Program-made: the position numbers and the translations under genes
Shown here: positions 11,501-25,197 of the stretch, piece by piece
How the letters are laid out: each line of letters begins with the position of its first letter
How positions within the stretch are numbered: position 1 is the stretch's first letter
Notes under the pieces: generated by a model
Databases searched by the model: none
What the model was told of the DNA's origin: nothing
The model's input: only the letters and a program-made list of their open reading frames with translations
Assembly (NCBI GenBank): GCA_017590115.1
Contig: JAGGNK010006448.1
Coordinates: forward strand, 7,736,099 to 7,800,098
Origin: Montifringilla adamsi
Taxonomy: Eukaryota; Chordata; Aves; Passeriformes; Passeridae
DNA length: 64,000 bases
Direction of reading: 5' to 3'

Positions 11501-14500
11501 AATTGGAATTCACTGAATATTCTAGTATGAATAAAGAAAACCAACTTGGACACTCGAGTGATAAGTTCCATCAAGGCTGGAAATTCATGCAAATTATTTG
11601 ACAGGCATGCAAAATATGAGACAGATTGCCACTCACTGAATAACAGAAACTGAACCCTGGCTGCTGCTATTGTGGTAAATGTAGCAGTCAGATGTATGGA
11701 CGTCTCTTTCTCCTCATGCACAAGCACATTTAGAGGGCTTAGGAAAATTAAGCTATTAATACAGATCTTCATTTAAATCACATATTTAGCCTTAAAGTTC
11801 TGAGAATGGTCTTCCTTGTATCCAGTTAGACGAGTTCCTCTTAGTTCAAAGTTGATCTCATTAAAGTTTGGGTCTTTCTTTACTGTGAAGATAGTGAGTT
11901 CCTAAAGATTATTTTTGTGTAGTAGAGAGAGGTTTTCACCTAGCTTTTTTTCTGCAATTCAGAGATCTTTACAAAAACTGTATTCCCTATTTGTAGTTTT
12001 TATTTTGAGGTTATTGGGTTTTTTTCTATTTGCTGAACCAAAATATGTAGACAAACTGGACACAGCTCTGTTTAAACCTGTGAAAAGGAGAATGTCTCTA
12101 CCAGACAGAATTTCTGATTGAATTCATCTTGGAAAAATTTATGGATGAATGTACAGCTTCTTGAAAGGTTTCAGATTAATTATGTGAATTAATTTTGGAA
12201 AGGCTTTGAAATATGGTACTTCATTCTGGTGTTGAAGAACAAGGATTTATAGAAGAAAACCACTATGAACTACAGGAAATGCTCAATAGGCCTCAAGATT
12301 ATAGAAAAATTAAAATTTTTCTGTGCATTTTTTTTCATAATTTGCTTCCGTCTTTTAAATGAAAAAAAGTGCAAGAGTTAGGAGATTTTAGAAGGAAAAA
12401 TTATAAAAATAATTAAAAGACATTTTGAAAAGTATGAATCATGAGTATTATGCATTATGAAATTACTAAATTTGTAGATGACTTTTGGATCCTAGGGAAC
12501 TTTTTTTAGCTCTTTGAGGATACATTACTATAAAGTTCAAAGGCAAGCCATTATACCTGTATTTTAAGTTTATCAATTGCTGTAGAAAACGAGGCTTCTC
12601 TTTTTCAGTGTCAGGCATAATATTTCAAACTAGACATAACAAGAAACATAGGAAAATTTAGAAATTTAGTTAGCATTGACTGAAAGCAGACAAAATGTGC
12701 AAACATAAAACTGGACTCCACTTCACTACAACAATAACTTGAAATATTTTAGTTCTTGTCCATTAATTTAACACTAGAAAATAAAGTGTCACATGACTGG
12801 AAATTATTATAATTATTCCTATGCTTTTTTTTCTTAATTTTTTAAAATATTTCCTGGATTTGTGGTTTTGAAAATATTAATTTTATTTCTAGAAAAATTC
12901 TCAAAATATAATGGTATAACTATTTTAAATTCCAAGAGCTTAAGCAAAAGCCCATTGTATCTTTCAGTCCTTATTTTTATGTCCTCTAAAATATGAGAAA
13001 TTACTAACATAACACAGCAGAAAACAAAGTGGATTAAATCCTTTAAGAAAAGATAACATTGATATCAAAATAGAAACCCCTCAAAATACAGGATTTTAAA
13101 ATTTCTGATTTTAGTAACACCTAGACATCCAAATATAAAGTTTCAGAAACAAAAAGATTTTTGCACACAGGGAATTAGTCTCCATGAAAGTGTGTTTACA
13201 ATTTGCAGCGTATTAGCTCTTTTGCACTGACAGCTGAATTTACTTTAATTATTTTATGAAGGTAATATAGAGGCCTATATCATGTCTGCTCATTATAGAC
13301 TGTGCTTATGTCCATAAAACCCAGAAAATTCTGAAGCACATGCCAGACCTATCGACCATCCAGGAAGAGACACAAAAAACCTAATCTCTGACTTAAGGCT
13401 GGATCTAGGGCAAAAGGGCTTGAAACCCAGGATGCAAGAGTGGATGTGATGTAGCCATAATCAAATTTCTGGGAAAAAAATTAAAGTCAGCATTATGAAT
13501 ATTATTGTTAATACTTCCACATATACTATTTATATGCTTTCAAGATTTAGTAACTTATAGGTCAATAATTCCAATAATGTAATATAAAAATATTACACAT
13601 TTCTTTTACAAGTAGGCTATGAAAAAAACCTGGGATTTTGTCTTTATTTTTAATCTTAACTATGAATATATGTTGAGCATAAAACAAAATAACTACTACA
13701 ACCGCAACAATGTTATCAGGTGCAGCTTAATTAAATCACCCTTTCCTGGCTGATAAACTTGCCATGAGCCTCTAGGTAATAGATCTTGGTTGAAGGCTTG
13801 GCCATTTGCAAGCTTCTTTCCACAGTCATTTTGAAAAGATTAATCCAAAGTTATTAAGAAAGATATAAAAACTGCTGGCTCTGACTTTAAGTATTATTTG
13901 CATAAAATGCCCTACAGTCAAAAAAGCTTATAGAGCCTGTTCCTATTCAAATTTAAGTCAATGGAAGCAGAAACTAGGCTTATGAAACTTGCAAAATTTT
14001 ATTGGTGTTTTTTTCATGTATGATACAAAAAGATTTCATGCTTGATTAGACTTTCATAAAGATGAAGGTTCCTTCTCCTTAGTTTTAACCATTAACCAAA
14101 TAAAAGTTTTGCTACCTTTATACAAATATAAAGGAAGGCAATCTTTTATGCTTGCTAGATTTAGGAAGTAAATTTTTTATATTATGAATGATAGAGGTAG
14201 AAAATGTTATAATAGAACAAAAAATTTATATAATATAAACAAATATGTGAGCTATTCCACACTTTTTTGGTATTGAAGAAAACCTAATTTTTAATATTAG
14301 CTTTTAAAATTTGATCATAATCGTGATAAACACCAATATGCCACACTATAAAAGTCTAAACCAACAGTAATAATATTTTTTATACAGGTTTATATGCAGG
14401 TTTTCAATACAAACTGAAGTTCTGAGTCCTGCACTATAGTGGAATGGTAAATGTCTTCATAAAGAGAAAGGCAAAATGTAGTGATTTTAAGACTTTAAGC

Positions 14501-16206
14501 CCTTAACTTTAAGAGAAGCAAAAATGGGAAAGGGCACTTTTAAGTGAGCCATTGTGTCATGCCAACATCCTAATCACATTTCCTGCCGTCTACAGACAAA
14601 TAACTGTAATTCATTTGGGATTTTCTAGGCTAACAATATAAAAGCATCTCTTCTCCACCTTTTCAGTAATGAACATATTTTCTGCTCCATTACCCTCCAT
14701 TAACTGGGTACCATTAGAGTATTATGCAATATTTCTGTCATTCAGCCAGCCTGATATGATCATAAACCAGTGTATTTTGTTGGCAATAGGAGACCTAATA
14801 AGGGTGAAAATAGATTGCTTTACCTTTAACTCGACAGGAAACTTTTCCTGAGGTGAGGACAAAATCTTAAGGCCTTTTCCCAGGCTATATCTTCCCTGTA
14901 TATTACACAAAACTGTCAGCCTTTGAATTTGAAATATGTTTTGAAAACTCTGTTTATCTATTCATGTATTTTGCTTTCAATATCCATGAAAAGAGGGGTC
15001 AGGAAGAAATCAGAAAAAGTGCACTAGATATAATTTTTTTCTCAGCAATTATGAAGTACCTTCAAGATATCTCACTTCATTAAACACTAACTGCTTGGAA
15101 AGAATAGTAAGGTATTAAAATGCTAATAAAAATCTGGACATCATAATTTGCAAATTATATAGCGTTTTCAAGCTGCTTTCACTTCTACTTTTTCTTCAGA
15201 CTGGATTCATAAAATGTCAAGCAAACAATTTGTGCCACATAATGAACAGAAAAATAATGAATGGTAAATAATTTTTATTATACTGAGAAACTTCCTAGTT
15301 CATCCAAAACTATTAACTGATCTCTAATTACAGCATGGTATAAAACCATATATTTAAAAACAAATATGGGATTGTCAGCAGAAAAATACCAAAGCAGAGA
15401 CATCAGTTTGTAATACACAATCATATTATTTCTAAAGCACCCCAATGACTGGTGAATTTAATCGGATTTTAGATGACTGATAGAGAATTTTGAGATAACC
15501 TCACTTGACATTCTCATAACGACTAAGAAATAAGAAGTCAGGAAATTACTGTGGAGGAGCAAAAGTAAATACAGGGACAAACACAAAGTAGTCAAAGTGA
15601 AGTTACTGAATTATTTGTTGTCAGTTTGGAAAGGCACAAGTAGCCTAGCAAGTGTGCAGAAAGGATTTCTCTTGCATTGAGCACTGCTCAATTGCTATAT
15701 TAATTTTCTGTACAGTAAAATAGAGTATATGTTTGTCAAATACACTGATCACAGAAGATTAGGCTAGTTGGGAACATTCAGGGAATGCAAAGTTACACTT
15801 TTTTTTTTACTTCCTTGTCTCTCTATTTTTAATTTATTTGTGTCACATAATGAATACCACCAGGGGACAGATGTAGAGTTAAAAATAAACAAAATGCAAG
15901 GAAAATACCTGTGACCAATAACTTCCAACATAAAAAGGACAACAATATTCTTAGAGGATGACATATAAATTAGCAGTGAGGTAGAGACCATGATTTAGAC
16001 TATGGTGGTAGATGTTAGATATAAATCAGTAACTGATTAATGTCACAGAAATAGAGCATATATGATTTATCTGAATGTTTGTAGCTACATTATGGACACC
16101 TACATGTGTAATTCATCCTAAATTTTCCTGCTAATGTGACCAGCTCAAATGTGGATAAGGATGACTACAATTAAGATAAATAATATTAACACTCAAGACT
16201 GAGAAT

Positions 16207-16254
16207 ACCAAGACTATTTTATGAACATAAACCAAGACTATTTTATGAACATAA
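16207..16254 (+). repeat. Exact tandem duplication, 24-bp unit x2
   Basis: The unit at 16207-16230 (beginning ACCAAGACTATTTT) is repeated without a single mismatch at 16231-16254. Perfect identity suggests a recent slippage or duplication event. No coding role is seen. Confidence 0.95.
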
Positions 16255-17326
16255 TTATATTCAGAAATTAGGGATAGCATCTTGGAAATTAAATATTTAG
16301 GAAGACATCTCTGTGTTAAGGGATATTATAAGCAGTTATTCTCAGCTTCTAAATACTCTTAGAGTCTATCATTCTTCCATTTCAGGAGGAGAAGATGGTC
16401 AGAACTAGAACAAAGTATTTGACTCTTTCTGGACTGAATGGTCATTCTTGAGTCTTTGGATACATATATACTGGTATGAAAAATACTTCCAGTCATGTGT
16501 CTAGGCACATGATCCTTTTCATTCATACTCTTTGCCAGATTTTATGTCCTGCACAATTTTTCTTGAGCTTCATCAGTCTCCCAAAACTTCTCTGTGTGAA
16601 ATTGTCCATGAGAGATATGAAGTCCAAAGCTATCTCAGAAGACGGTGCTTTTGTATAACTACAACAATTTAAGGATATGTGGAATGTAGGAACACTTGAT
16701 TTATTAGGCTATTTCTGTAAGGATAAGAAAAACAATAAACCAAACACACAAACCCTCATGAACATGAGGAAAACCAGACAATAAAAAGAAACATAGATTT
16801 CAGGCTGCTGGCTGAAGGGCCACTAAAGGAATAACTCAAGGGTAACCTTGATACTTTGCAACTGATAAAACTATCATAGGTATCATTAAAAAAAACCATA
16901 AAAACCCAACCCTCTTTACCCTCTTTGAGACATTTGAAGGGGCTTGAGAGATTGCATAAAACTTCTGAGGTGAGGCAAAGAGGAACAAATATTATTGTAT
17001 GATGTTCAGAGGAAGGTTCCAAAGAGGGATCAAGGTAGATCTCACAAGAATAATGGTAAATTGAAGAGAAGGAAGGTTGAAATGCGCCAGTAGCATTTAA
17101 GAAAGGATCTTGCAAGTACACATGCCCTGATGAGCCTAATCACCACAGCCTATTCTTTCTCTTCCTTAAACTAGCTTCTTAACTAATTTCCTGCATATGT
17201 GCTCTCTGTGTGAGACAGTAGTAAGCTTAAAGTTGAATTTTACAGCAAGCAGCATGACAAGGCCTGCTGCTGGGGAAGCCATAAGTAAAGCAGCTATGGG
17301 ACAGACTTGTTATGTTTGTACATATC
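16255..17326. other. No recognised gene
   Basis: The only long open frame is a 121-codon minus-strand frame at 16756-17121. It has no domain, signal peptide or motif that I recognise, and its length is not exceptional for chance in this window. No dispersed repeat was recognised. Confidence 0.5.
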
Positions 17327-17361
17327 TGTGTGTGTGTGTGTGTGTCTGTGCCTGTGTGTGT
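17327..17361 (+). repeat. Imperfect TG microsatellite
   Basis: About nine TG units are followed by an imperfect tail (CTGTGCCTGTGTGTGTA). A second, cleaner TG array begins about 90 bases downstream. Confidence 0.9.
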
Positions 17362-17447
17362 ACATATGAGTCTGATCTGCTAAGCACGATCAGAGACAGA
17401 ACAGGTGGTTAAAATAGGGTAATTGTACTGCTGATGTGTATGTAAGC

Positions 17448-17449
<2 letters not shown>

Positions 17450-17480
<31 letters not shown>
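17450..17480 (+). repeat. TG dinucleotide microsatellite
   Basis: Fifteen uninterrupted TG units followed by ACACA. Open frames spanning it on both strands (Cys-Val repeats in one direction, His-Thr in the other) are artefacts of the array. Confidence 0.95.
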
Positions 17481-17482
<2 letters not shown>

Positions 17483-20400
17483 ACAGGGCTGATAAATTCT
17501 CAACTCTCTTGCCTGTCTTCCCTGTCCTGCTGGTGGTTGGCCATGTTTGTAAAGAGAACACGCAGTGATTGCGGATTGAGTGACCAGTTTTACCACAGAC
17601 TGGATCTGGAAAAGGGAAATAGAAGCCACCTCACATCCAGCAAAACAAGGAAGGACCAGTCCCAGCTCTCTTACTTGAGCTCCAGAACCTCCCTCCTAGT
17701 ATCACACAGTCAAAACCAAAACTTCATCCCGACGATAACCAGAAACACTTTATAAACCAGTAATTTTGTAAATACTTATTAGGTCCTTCTACAGTTCCCA
17801 GGCCAGTTCAGTGATTGACCATTGTTTGCATTAGTTCCTTTTACTGATCTGCCTTGTCAATTTTCTTCAACATACAGTTCATTCTATAATAAAACTGAAG
17901 AGCTATACTTATGCAACTAACAGTTTTGTTAGCATAGAGAATGGAGGAAACTGAAATGATTAGTTAGTAATGAAAAAATACATGAGACAAGGTTGTGCTA
18001 GCAGCATTATGGACAGAAATAACCAAGAACTGCAGTGGTGACAGTAAGTTTTGGTGTGAGATATCAGTGGGAGGGTGCTGACTTAAACCATGTTCTCATC
18101 TTGACTTGGTGTATGATGCACTGTGCATGTCTTTTTGCCTTGGACCAGCTGTGAGTGAAGTAGATGAAATGAGATCATGGCAGGTGTGATGTGCTTGAGA
18201 AGCTCTGCAGGATGTGATCTCTGAAAGGGTGAGTGGGAACTAACATTCAGCTGGGACAAAGCCACTGTTTTGCATGTGTTGTATGCTTACAGTAGATACT
18301 TATGTCAAGATGACCCAACTGATTTCAGAGTCCAAGAGGACCCTGGCCTATTTTACTTATTAATAGGGATATTGTTTTTAGAGTAAACAGAATTAGAAAA
18401 TGTTGTGTTAATAATAAATTAGCAGATGCATTTGAGATTTTAATGATAAAATACAAAGCACAAATTATTTTACTATAAGTTAAATAAAATAATTTCAGCA
18501 TACCACAAAATGCTAGAATATACTTCTTTTTGAAGGAATTCCATGCATTCTCTAGTAGTTTAATCTCTCAAAATATCCTCATTGATAGGCAGAATTGTGT
18601 GTGACTAGAAAAATGCAAGAAAATAATTGCAACATACAAGAGAAAAGTAATTTTGTCCTTTCTGGGGAGGAAAAAAATCCTTCTTTTTAAATTCATAGTA
18701 ACTGAATCTGTTTAATGTTGTCTGAAAATATTAAAGAAACTTTAAACTTTTTAAAATAAGCAGTGTTTTCAAACAAATGTTTCTCAAGCATTGACTTGCA
18801 AGAAAATATCTGGTCAGCATACTCTTCTTTAAAATTAAAAAGGCATTTTCATTTTTTCGACCACTTACGCTAACCAATGCAATTAAAATATAACAAAAAG
18901 ATTTTTGAGCACCACTCAGCAATGTAAAATTATATAGCCAAAAAATGAGAAGTTTTAAGTAGATGATGAAAGCACTCAGATGAATACTTAAAGGCTGAAT
19001 TGTTAGAACAAGCATTACCACACAAGCTTTCATGTGCCTGAATTTTGCAGAAGACTAGATACATAATGTTGTATCCATAATACATACTGAGAGAGGCAAG
19101 CAAAATTCTGTAAGATTCTACATACTAAAGAAATAGTGAAGTCAAAACAGAGTCTATGTCTTATCACTAGCCTGAGGAGAAATCCTAGCAAAAACTTTTA
19201 AGTTTTTTGAGTTTTGACCCACTTCTATGTCTCTATAATGCATGTAAAAAGTAGGGGAAACAGCAATATTTTGAGATATTTTATGAGCAATAACATTATT
19301 TAAATTATGTATTGTACCTTGGGCAAAATTCAAGTCCACACACTCAATTCACGTTGAATTCATGTCAGTTGACGTTGATGTTTGTGATCCAGGACAATTC
19401 TAAGGCCACAGTGGCAAGTACAACGTATATTCTATAAGCAATGGCTTAAATGTTTCAGAAAAATAAGTTCTTATGTACTGAAGGTAATCGTCTCCCACAG
19501 AGTGTGGGAGTAAGGGAGTAAAGGAGTAAGGTAAGTCTGCTGTGAATAAATATTCTTCTTGCTGTCAAATAACCTTCCTTCCAAAAGTCACCAAAACATC
19601 AATACCGTATACACCTTCAGTAACTTAATTGTGGTGAATGTAATTTCAAAAATGTCATTGTATCAATCAACCATGACTTTGTTCCATACATGAGTAGAAT
19701 TCTCTGTATGAGCTCCATGATTCATGAGCTTGAATCACTGGGTAAAATATGCAAAAACACATTCAAGAAAACAAACTTTTATTGATGACTGTGGCATCTA
19801 GGCAACGGGCATCCTGTAAGGAAGTGGTCATAACTTAGCTTTATAAACAGTGATATTACTTATTATTTCAGTTATGTGATGTGCTTAGCACTAGAAGGAA
19901 GAGGGACTGTCACAGTCATATACTCCAGTGATTCTTCTCCATTAGTCTTGCTAGGACAGAGCTGTTGTCAGGCAGTCTGGAAGATACACAGCTGAACATT
20001 ATGTAGATTACATTGTTTTCCATGTCAGTTATGAACTGTAATTAGACATTAAGCAAAACATACAGTGACAAGAATAATGAAGACTGTGGGTACTGCTTAG
20101 AGAAGTTACAAATTATCTATACAGGAGAAATTTGCAAACAGAATATATAAATATCTGCTAGTAATTATTCAAGTGAGATTATTTACAGGGAGAAGCAATT
20201 TCTGTCATTCAGCTGCAAAAGTAGGTAAGCGTTCAAACTGCCAATGTGTCTTTAGGTCTGAAATAATAATAACCCAAAAAAAACCAAAACCAAAAACAAA
20301 CAAAAAACTCCCACCCCCTAAACAAAACAAAACAGACAAAAATCAAATTCAGCAATAATAGAACATAATAATCTCTTGAGGCCACAATTTTCTATTTTAC

Positions 20401-23400
20401 AAGTAGTTTTAATTTATCTTGTGCTAATTATGATGAGACTAATTTGCAAAAGACCTTTTCTACTCATTAGCTGGTGGATTCTCTGCAGGATTGGCTGCAT
20501 AGTTTCAGAAGATTTTAGACTCTAACTCATTTGTCTGATGGAAGAATAATCGGATGCAATCAGGGGTTCACATTATCACAGAAGTATGAAATAATAATGC
20601 AGACCTGAGGTCAATCTTGCAGATCAGGGTAAAGATCAGGGACATTTGAGTATTGCTACTGTAATATTTGGGGTACTTTACAAATACTTAACTACATAAG
20701 TTCATATTTTTCTAGTGTGAAGTGCTGAGATCTTCATCAAAGAGAACTTCCAGCAGGTAGAATGAACTAATTTCTTATGATCTTTCATTAGCAGGAATTT
20801 TTTTTTCATAATTGTTCAGCAATGCATTACCTTATTTTGTTTCTCAAATTTAAAGGTGATCATTAGAATGATCTGTGATATATTCTATCATTCTTCAAAT
20901 TCAAATAATTTAAGGCTGCTGTTCTTTGCACTAAGGATGTTTACATGACCTCCTGTAGATGACCCCAGAGTTAGGAAATACATCCAGCCCGGCACGTCCC
21001 TGACTACACAGGGCAACCATCTATAACTTTTGCTGGAGAAAATAACTCGAAATAAATTTGTTCTCTAGCTTCAGTCTGACATGGTCAGGCAAAAAGCTTC
21101 TCCACAAGTATCCTTAACAGAACCAAACACTGTTTTACTCTCACCTTGTCTTTTTAGTTTTCAAGTTCTTCTCCTTTACCCCTCTCATTCTTTTACAAAC
21201 AAACAGTCCCCTTCTCTTTCCTCCTTTATAATGGCCATGGCTTAGCAGACTTTATAACATTATGTGGTGTTTATGATTTGTTTGTCCTGGTAATTTCTAC
21301 CTTGTTAAGCAATTCTGCTAAGCTGCTGCTTTGTATTGTTTTGGTTTGGTTTGTTTTGGTTTGTTTTTGTTTTTGTTTTTGTTTGTTTCATACAGTTTCC
21401 TGCTGTATTTTGTGCTTTTGTCTTTTTAATGGAACTCTGGGTAAGAGTTTGTGTATTCATTACTCCTACTTCATTATCTGCAGCAGACTGTTATTCCTCA
21501 TATCGCTATTCTTCAGAGTTGCCACAAGTCATATGGATTCACTATAACATTCTGTGACATGGTTTGAATGTCCCTATAGTTCTGTGACATTCCGTCATTT
21601 CACAGATTAGCAACAGTGGGGAAATAGTAAAATACACAATTTTTTTAGAATCAATTTCACAGTTGCCATTTTAGAAGTAGTGATGAGCTAAGGCATTGAG
21701 TCACAATGTTGTAAATTTTCTGATGCGTGACGTAGCAACCATTCAACTGAAATGAAATATTTTCTTTGTTTTGTTCTTCTGCTGTGAGGATAAAAACTAA
21801 GTGCATCTTAATTACTGAAATTGGAAATATTAGATTCTATACACAGAGCTTAAAAAGGAATAAAGACACACAGAGATAAAATTCTGGACATAATGATTTG
21901 AATTCTTAAGGTTGCTTTATTTCTAGTTATCTCTTGAAGTGAAGAGATCCATTTCTTTGCTTTTTATCAGTGTTAATTTTGTACAAAGGTACTAACAATT
22001 GATTAAATATAAATAATTTAACTACAAGACTTTCAGTATAAAAATAGCTGTACATTCAATTATTTGATTAATTTGACAGTAATTTTGTCAAGTAAATGAC
22101 TCATAAAGGAAAAAGTTATGACCAAGAAAAATATATGGATTGATTACAAGGAAAAATAATGAAAACCAAAAATTAAAGAAACCAATTAACAGACCAGCAA
22201 TAAATTAAAGGTGTCTCATTACTTTTATTAACATGTAGGGCATTTGTGTTAATGAGCTTTATCAAATAAAAATGTTCAGTCTAGGAACTTATTCAGTACT
22301 TAATATGTAGCATGCAACAGTCCTGAAATTCTCAAAGAATGGCTGAAATATTTATTTCACTCTTGCATTGGTAATACATTTTGGTGTTCAAGTTCAACCG
22401 ACAAGTTTTGATGACTGAGTATTCCTAAAACAGTTTGTGCTCATCCATTGTGTCCTGCAAGGAAAGGACTTTAATAGCAACTGAAAGAACACAGCAAACT
22501 TCTGTTTATTTGAAAGGTAGATATGAGAAACAATATCATTAAGGTGCTTACATTCAGGAAATCATTCCTGTATGTATTTTTCCAGTGCTTCACTAAAGTT
22601 ACAAAAAACCAGGTAAAAAACTTTCTTCTGTTTCTAGACCAGTGACTAGACCATAACAAGGTGACATATGGCTTGATCCTTCTTACTTGATTGTAAAGAG
22701 TGTCTCAATTAATCTTGTCTCATCAGATCTTACCAATTTCTTAAATGGAAAAAAAAACCAACTAAACAAACTCTTTTGGCTTCATCTGGTTTCACAGACA
22801 TCTTTGGCCTCACTTTACTGGAAGTTAAATAACAGTCCTTGACACTGGACTCTTCTTTTCTAGATTTCTGAGCACTTAAACATTTCAGAGTGTTCAGGCT
22901 GAAGGATGGTGGTGGTCTATGAATCTAATAAAAAATGCAATCATAAGCAATTATTAATATAAATGGTCTTATGAAACAAAGCCTGTATAGCAAAATAAAA
23001 GATCCTGGAAGTGAGATGAAGCACTGGACTCTTGAACATGCATATTGTTTACTGGTTAATTAATTCTATTGTTTTATCTGAGTCTGCCTCAGCTAAATCT
23101 CTTGTGTGGCCCCAGTTAAGTACAAACAATATCATTATACCAGAAGTAAATGGCATGGATGAGTCAATCTGTATAGAAAGGAAATGAAGGCCTAATTGCA
23201 AGTTTTACTAAAACATTTTTGTTCCATTCTTAAGAGCATTAACATTGAATCCCTTGTCATCTTGTTCAAAGGGAATATCCCAAATAAACCCTGGAACTGC
23301 AGTTCACAACTTCACAGTTATTTTTTATTCTACTGTCTTGTAAAAATTAACTTGTACATTCCAACAGCATCAGAACTGACTAGCTCTAGCTAAAACCATG

Positions 23401-24829
23401 ACTTCCCTTATGTATTTTAGTTACCACCTTTTTCAGATGCATTTTTCACATGTACATCAGCTAATTTGAGAAAGAATCTTGTGGGAAAGGATTATGTATT
23501 TTCTCTCTCAGATATTTCTTTCCCTGAACTCCAGATTTGCACATGCTTGCCAAAAGATGTCAAGTGCTTTTCTATGTTGTTTTTCTTTGTGCTGTAGAGC
23601 TTCCGCCTCTAGTTAGGGGTCTCTTTGATGGTTTTTGGGTTTTTCAGCTGTTTTTGTTATTTTTAATAAGAGAAATTATATTAGTTCTTTTCGCCATGTC
23701 TGTGTCTAAGAGGTGTGGCAAGGGGACAGTGACAAAGAACATAGATGAGGAAATCAATGTATTTTTTTTCTCTTAGATTTCCCTGGTGAGACAGATGCAC
23801 AGTGGATAGGATGAGTGTCAATAGACACAAGGTGGAACACTGAAAATTACCACCACATAATAGGGAAAATTACCACAAGTGCTGTAAACATTGGAAAATG
23901 TTGTCTTGTAGGGTTGAAGAATCTCCAGCCTTGAGGTTCAAGATTCAGATTTTGAGAAGAACTTTGGATGATCTTCAGAAGTCCCTTTGGTCTTAATTTT
24001 TTCTCTAAACCAAAGTACCAATTAAAAATAAATAGAAAATACGTTCATCATTTTCTCTCATTATCAGTTATGGAGTATTTGGGATACTGTGCACATAGGT
24101 TTGTTGTTTTTATTGCTTGTTGATTTTTGTTTTATACTCTGCTCTATCACTTCTTATGCATAACACAGGGTCCTCAGACTAAAAATAAGGAATAATGAGT
24201 ATCACAGTACAGAAATTCTCCAAGGCAAAATTTGTGTGATTTAGAGAAAAGGGTGAGTGCTATGCTCTCCCTTCTTTACTTACACTTTCAATGGGTAATT
24301 TTAAAATGCGAAAGCTTAAAATTACTGTTATGGATATGTTAATTTTTTTCTGCTGCAGTTAACAACAACAGGATCTATTTAAAGAAATATGTTGCTACTT
24401 TCTTCTCTGACACCAATTCTATTCTTTTTCATTGCCTTCCACAACAAGGAAGAAAAATTCAGTTAAACCCTTGTTGGAGCAAGCAAACACATATACAAAA
24501 CCAACCAACCAACCAAAACCTAAAAAAGAAGTCTGTCCTGACCTGCTCCATTCTAATGCTATCCAATTTCATCTCAAGGAAATTCAGTCATAACTAGAAT
24601 GATACAAGCATATATTGCTCAGCAGCCCAGGGAGAAGGTCCTCTTTTTGCAGTTGCCAAAATATTCTGTCTCCCTTCCACTTTAGAACACTAAAAGCAGA
24701 AGAACAGCAGTCACAACGGCAACATCCAGCTGTTTCACTGTTTTTTCTTTCCCCCGGCTGTTGTCATCAATTAACAGGTTCCCTTGCTCAGTCTCAGATG
24801 CCAGGAGAGGCATCTTGCTGAGATGCCTT
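17481..24829. other. AT-rich sequence without a recognised gene
   Basis: No defensible gene or dispersed repeat over more than seven kilobases. Low-complexity blocks occur at about 20272-20340 (A/C-rich, ending in AAACAAAACAAAACA) and about 21337-21386 (T/G-rich). Short open frames at 21278-21557 owe their hydrophobic look to that T/G tract. A slightly higher-GC patch at about 20940-21010 could be an old repeat but I cannot name it. Confidence 0.5.
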
Positions 24830-25197
24830 AAGTCATACAGCTACAAAGCTGGTACAACTGTAATCCCTATCCTTAAGGAGGATGCAGGAAATTATAGTCC
24901 CCTCAGTCCTACAACAGGCCCTGCAAAAGTTATGGAACAAAGGCTGCTCTCATAAATTGAATTATATATATGACTGGAGAAAGCCAGCCTGGGTTCCTCA
25001 AGGAAAAATCATTATTGGTAAGCTGATCACCTACAGGACAAAGCAACCTGCCCCATTCATGTGCATCAACCATGATGTGGGGCATCATGGTATCATGGTT
25101 TACCTGGATTTATCCAAGGCTTTCAGTAGCAATTTCCACAGCCTGCTTCTAAAGAAGCTGATGCATTATGGCCTATACAAGTGGTCTGTGTTGTAAT
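24830..25197 (+). mobile_element. CR1 LINE fragment, N-terminal part of reverse transcriptase
   Basis: Short peptides in shifting frames match the order of conserved blocks in avian CR1 ORF2. First comes VIPILKEDAGNYSPLS (family pattern: xPIFKK..EDPGNYRPVSL), then AKVMEQ (GKVMEQ), and later MVYLDLSKAF (VDVVYLDFSKAFDTV). The last block carries one of the catalytic aspartates of RT motif A. The copy stops before the conserved GVPQGS block and has stops and frameshifts, so it is a dead, 3'-truncated fragment. The high divergence suggests an old insertion. The edges are approximate. Confidence 0.8.

Larger units (their letters stand above)
6176..16206. other. AT-rich sequence without a recognised gene
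   Basis: Ten kilobases with no defensible gene. Visible content is low-complexity: A/C-rich tracts at about 7768-7815, T-runs at 8070-8086 and 9280-9298, and a pair of A/C and T/G tracts at 8447-8573. Two small hairpins lie at 8251-8299. Around 9098-9155 an ATTCCATTTAGATT-like motif recurs imperfectly about four times. Open frames here are all about 100 codons or fewer and unrecognised. Confidence 0.55.

Noticed and set aside
16756..17121. 121-codon minus-strand open frame
   Set aside because: No motif, signal or family resemblance was seen, and surrounding sequence gives no gene context.
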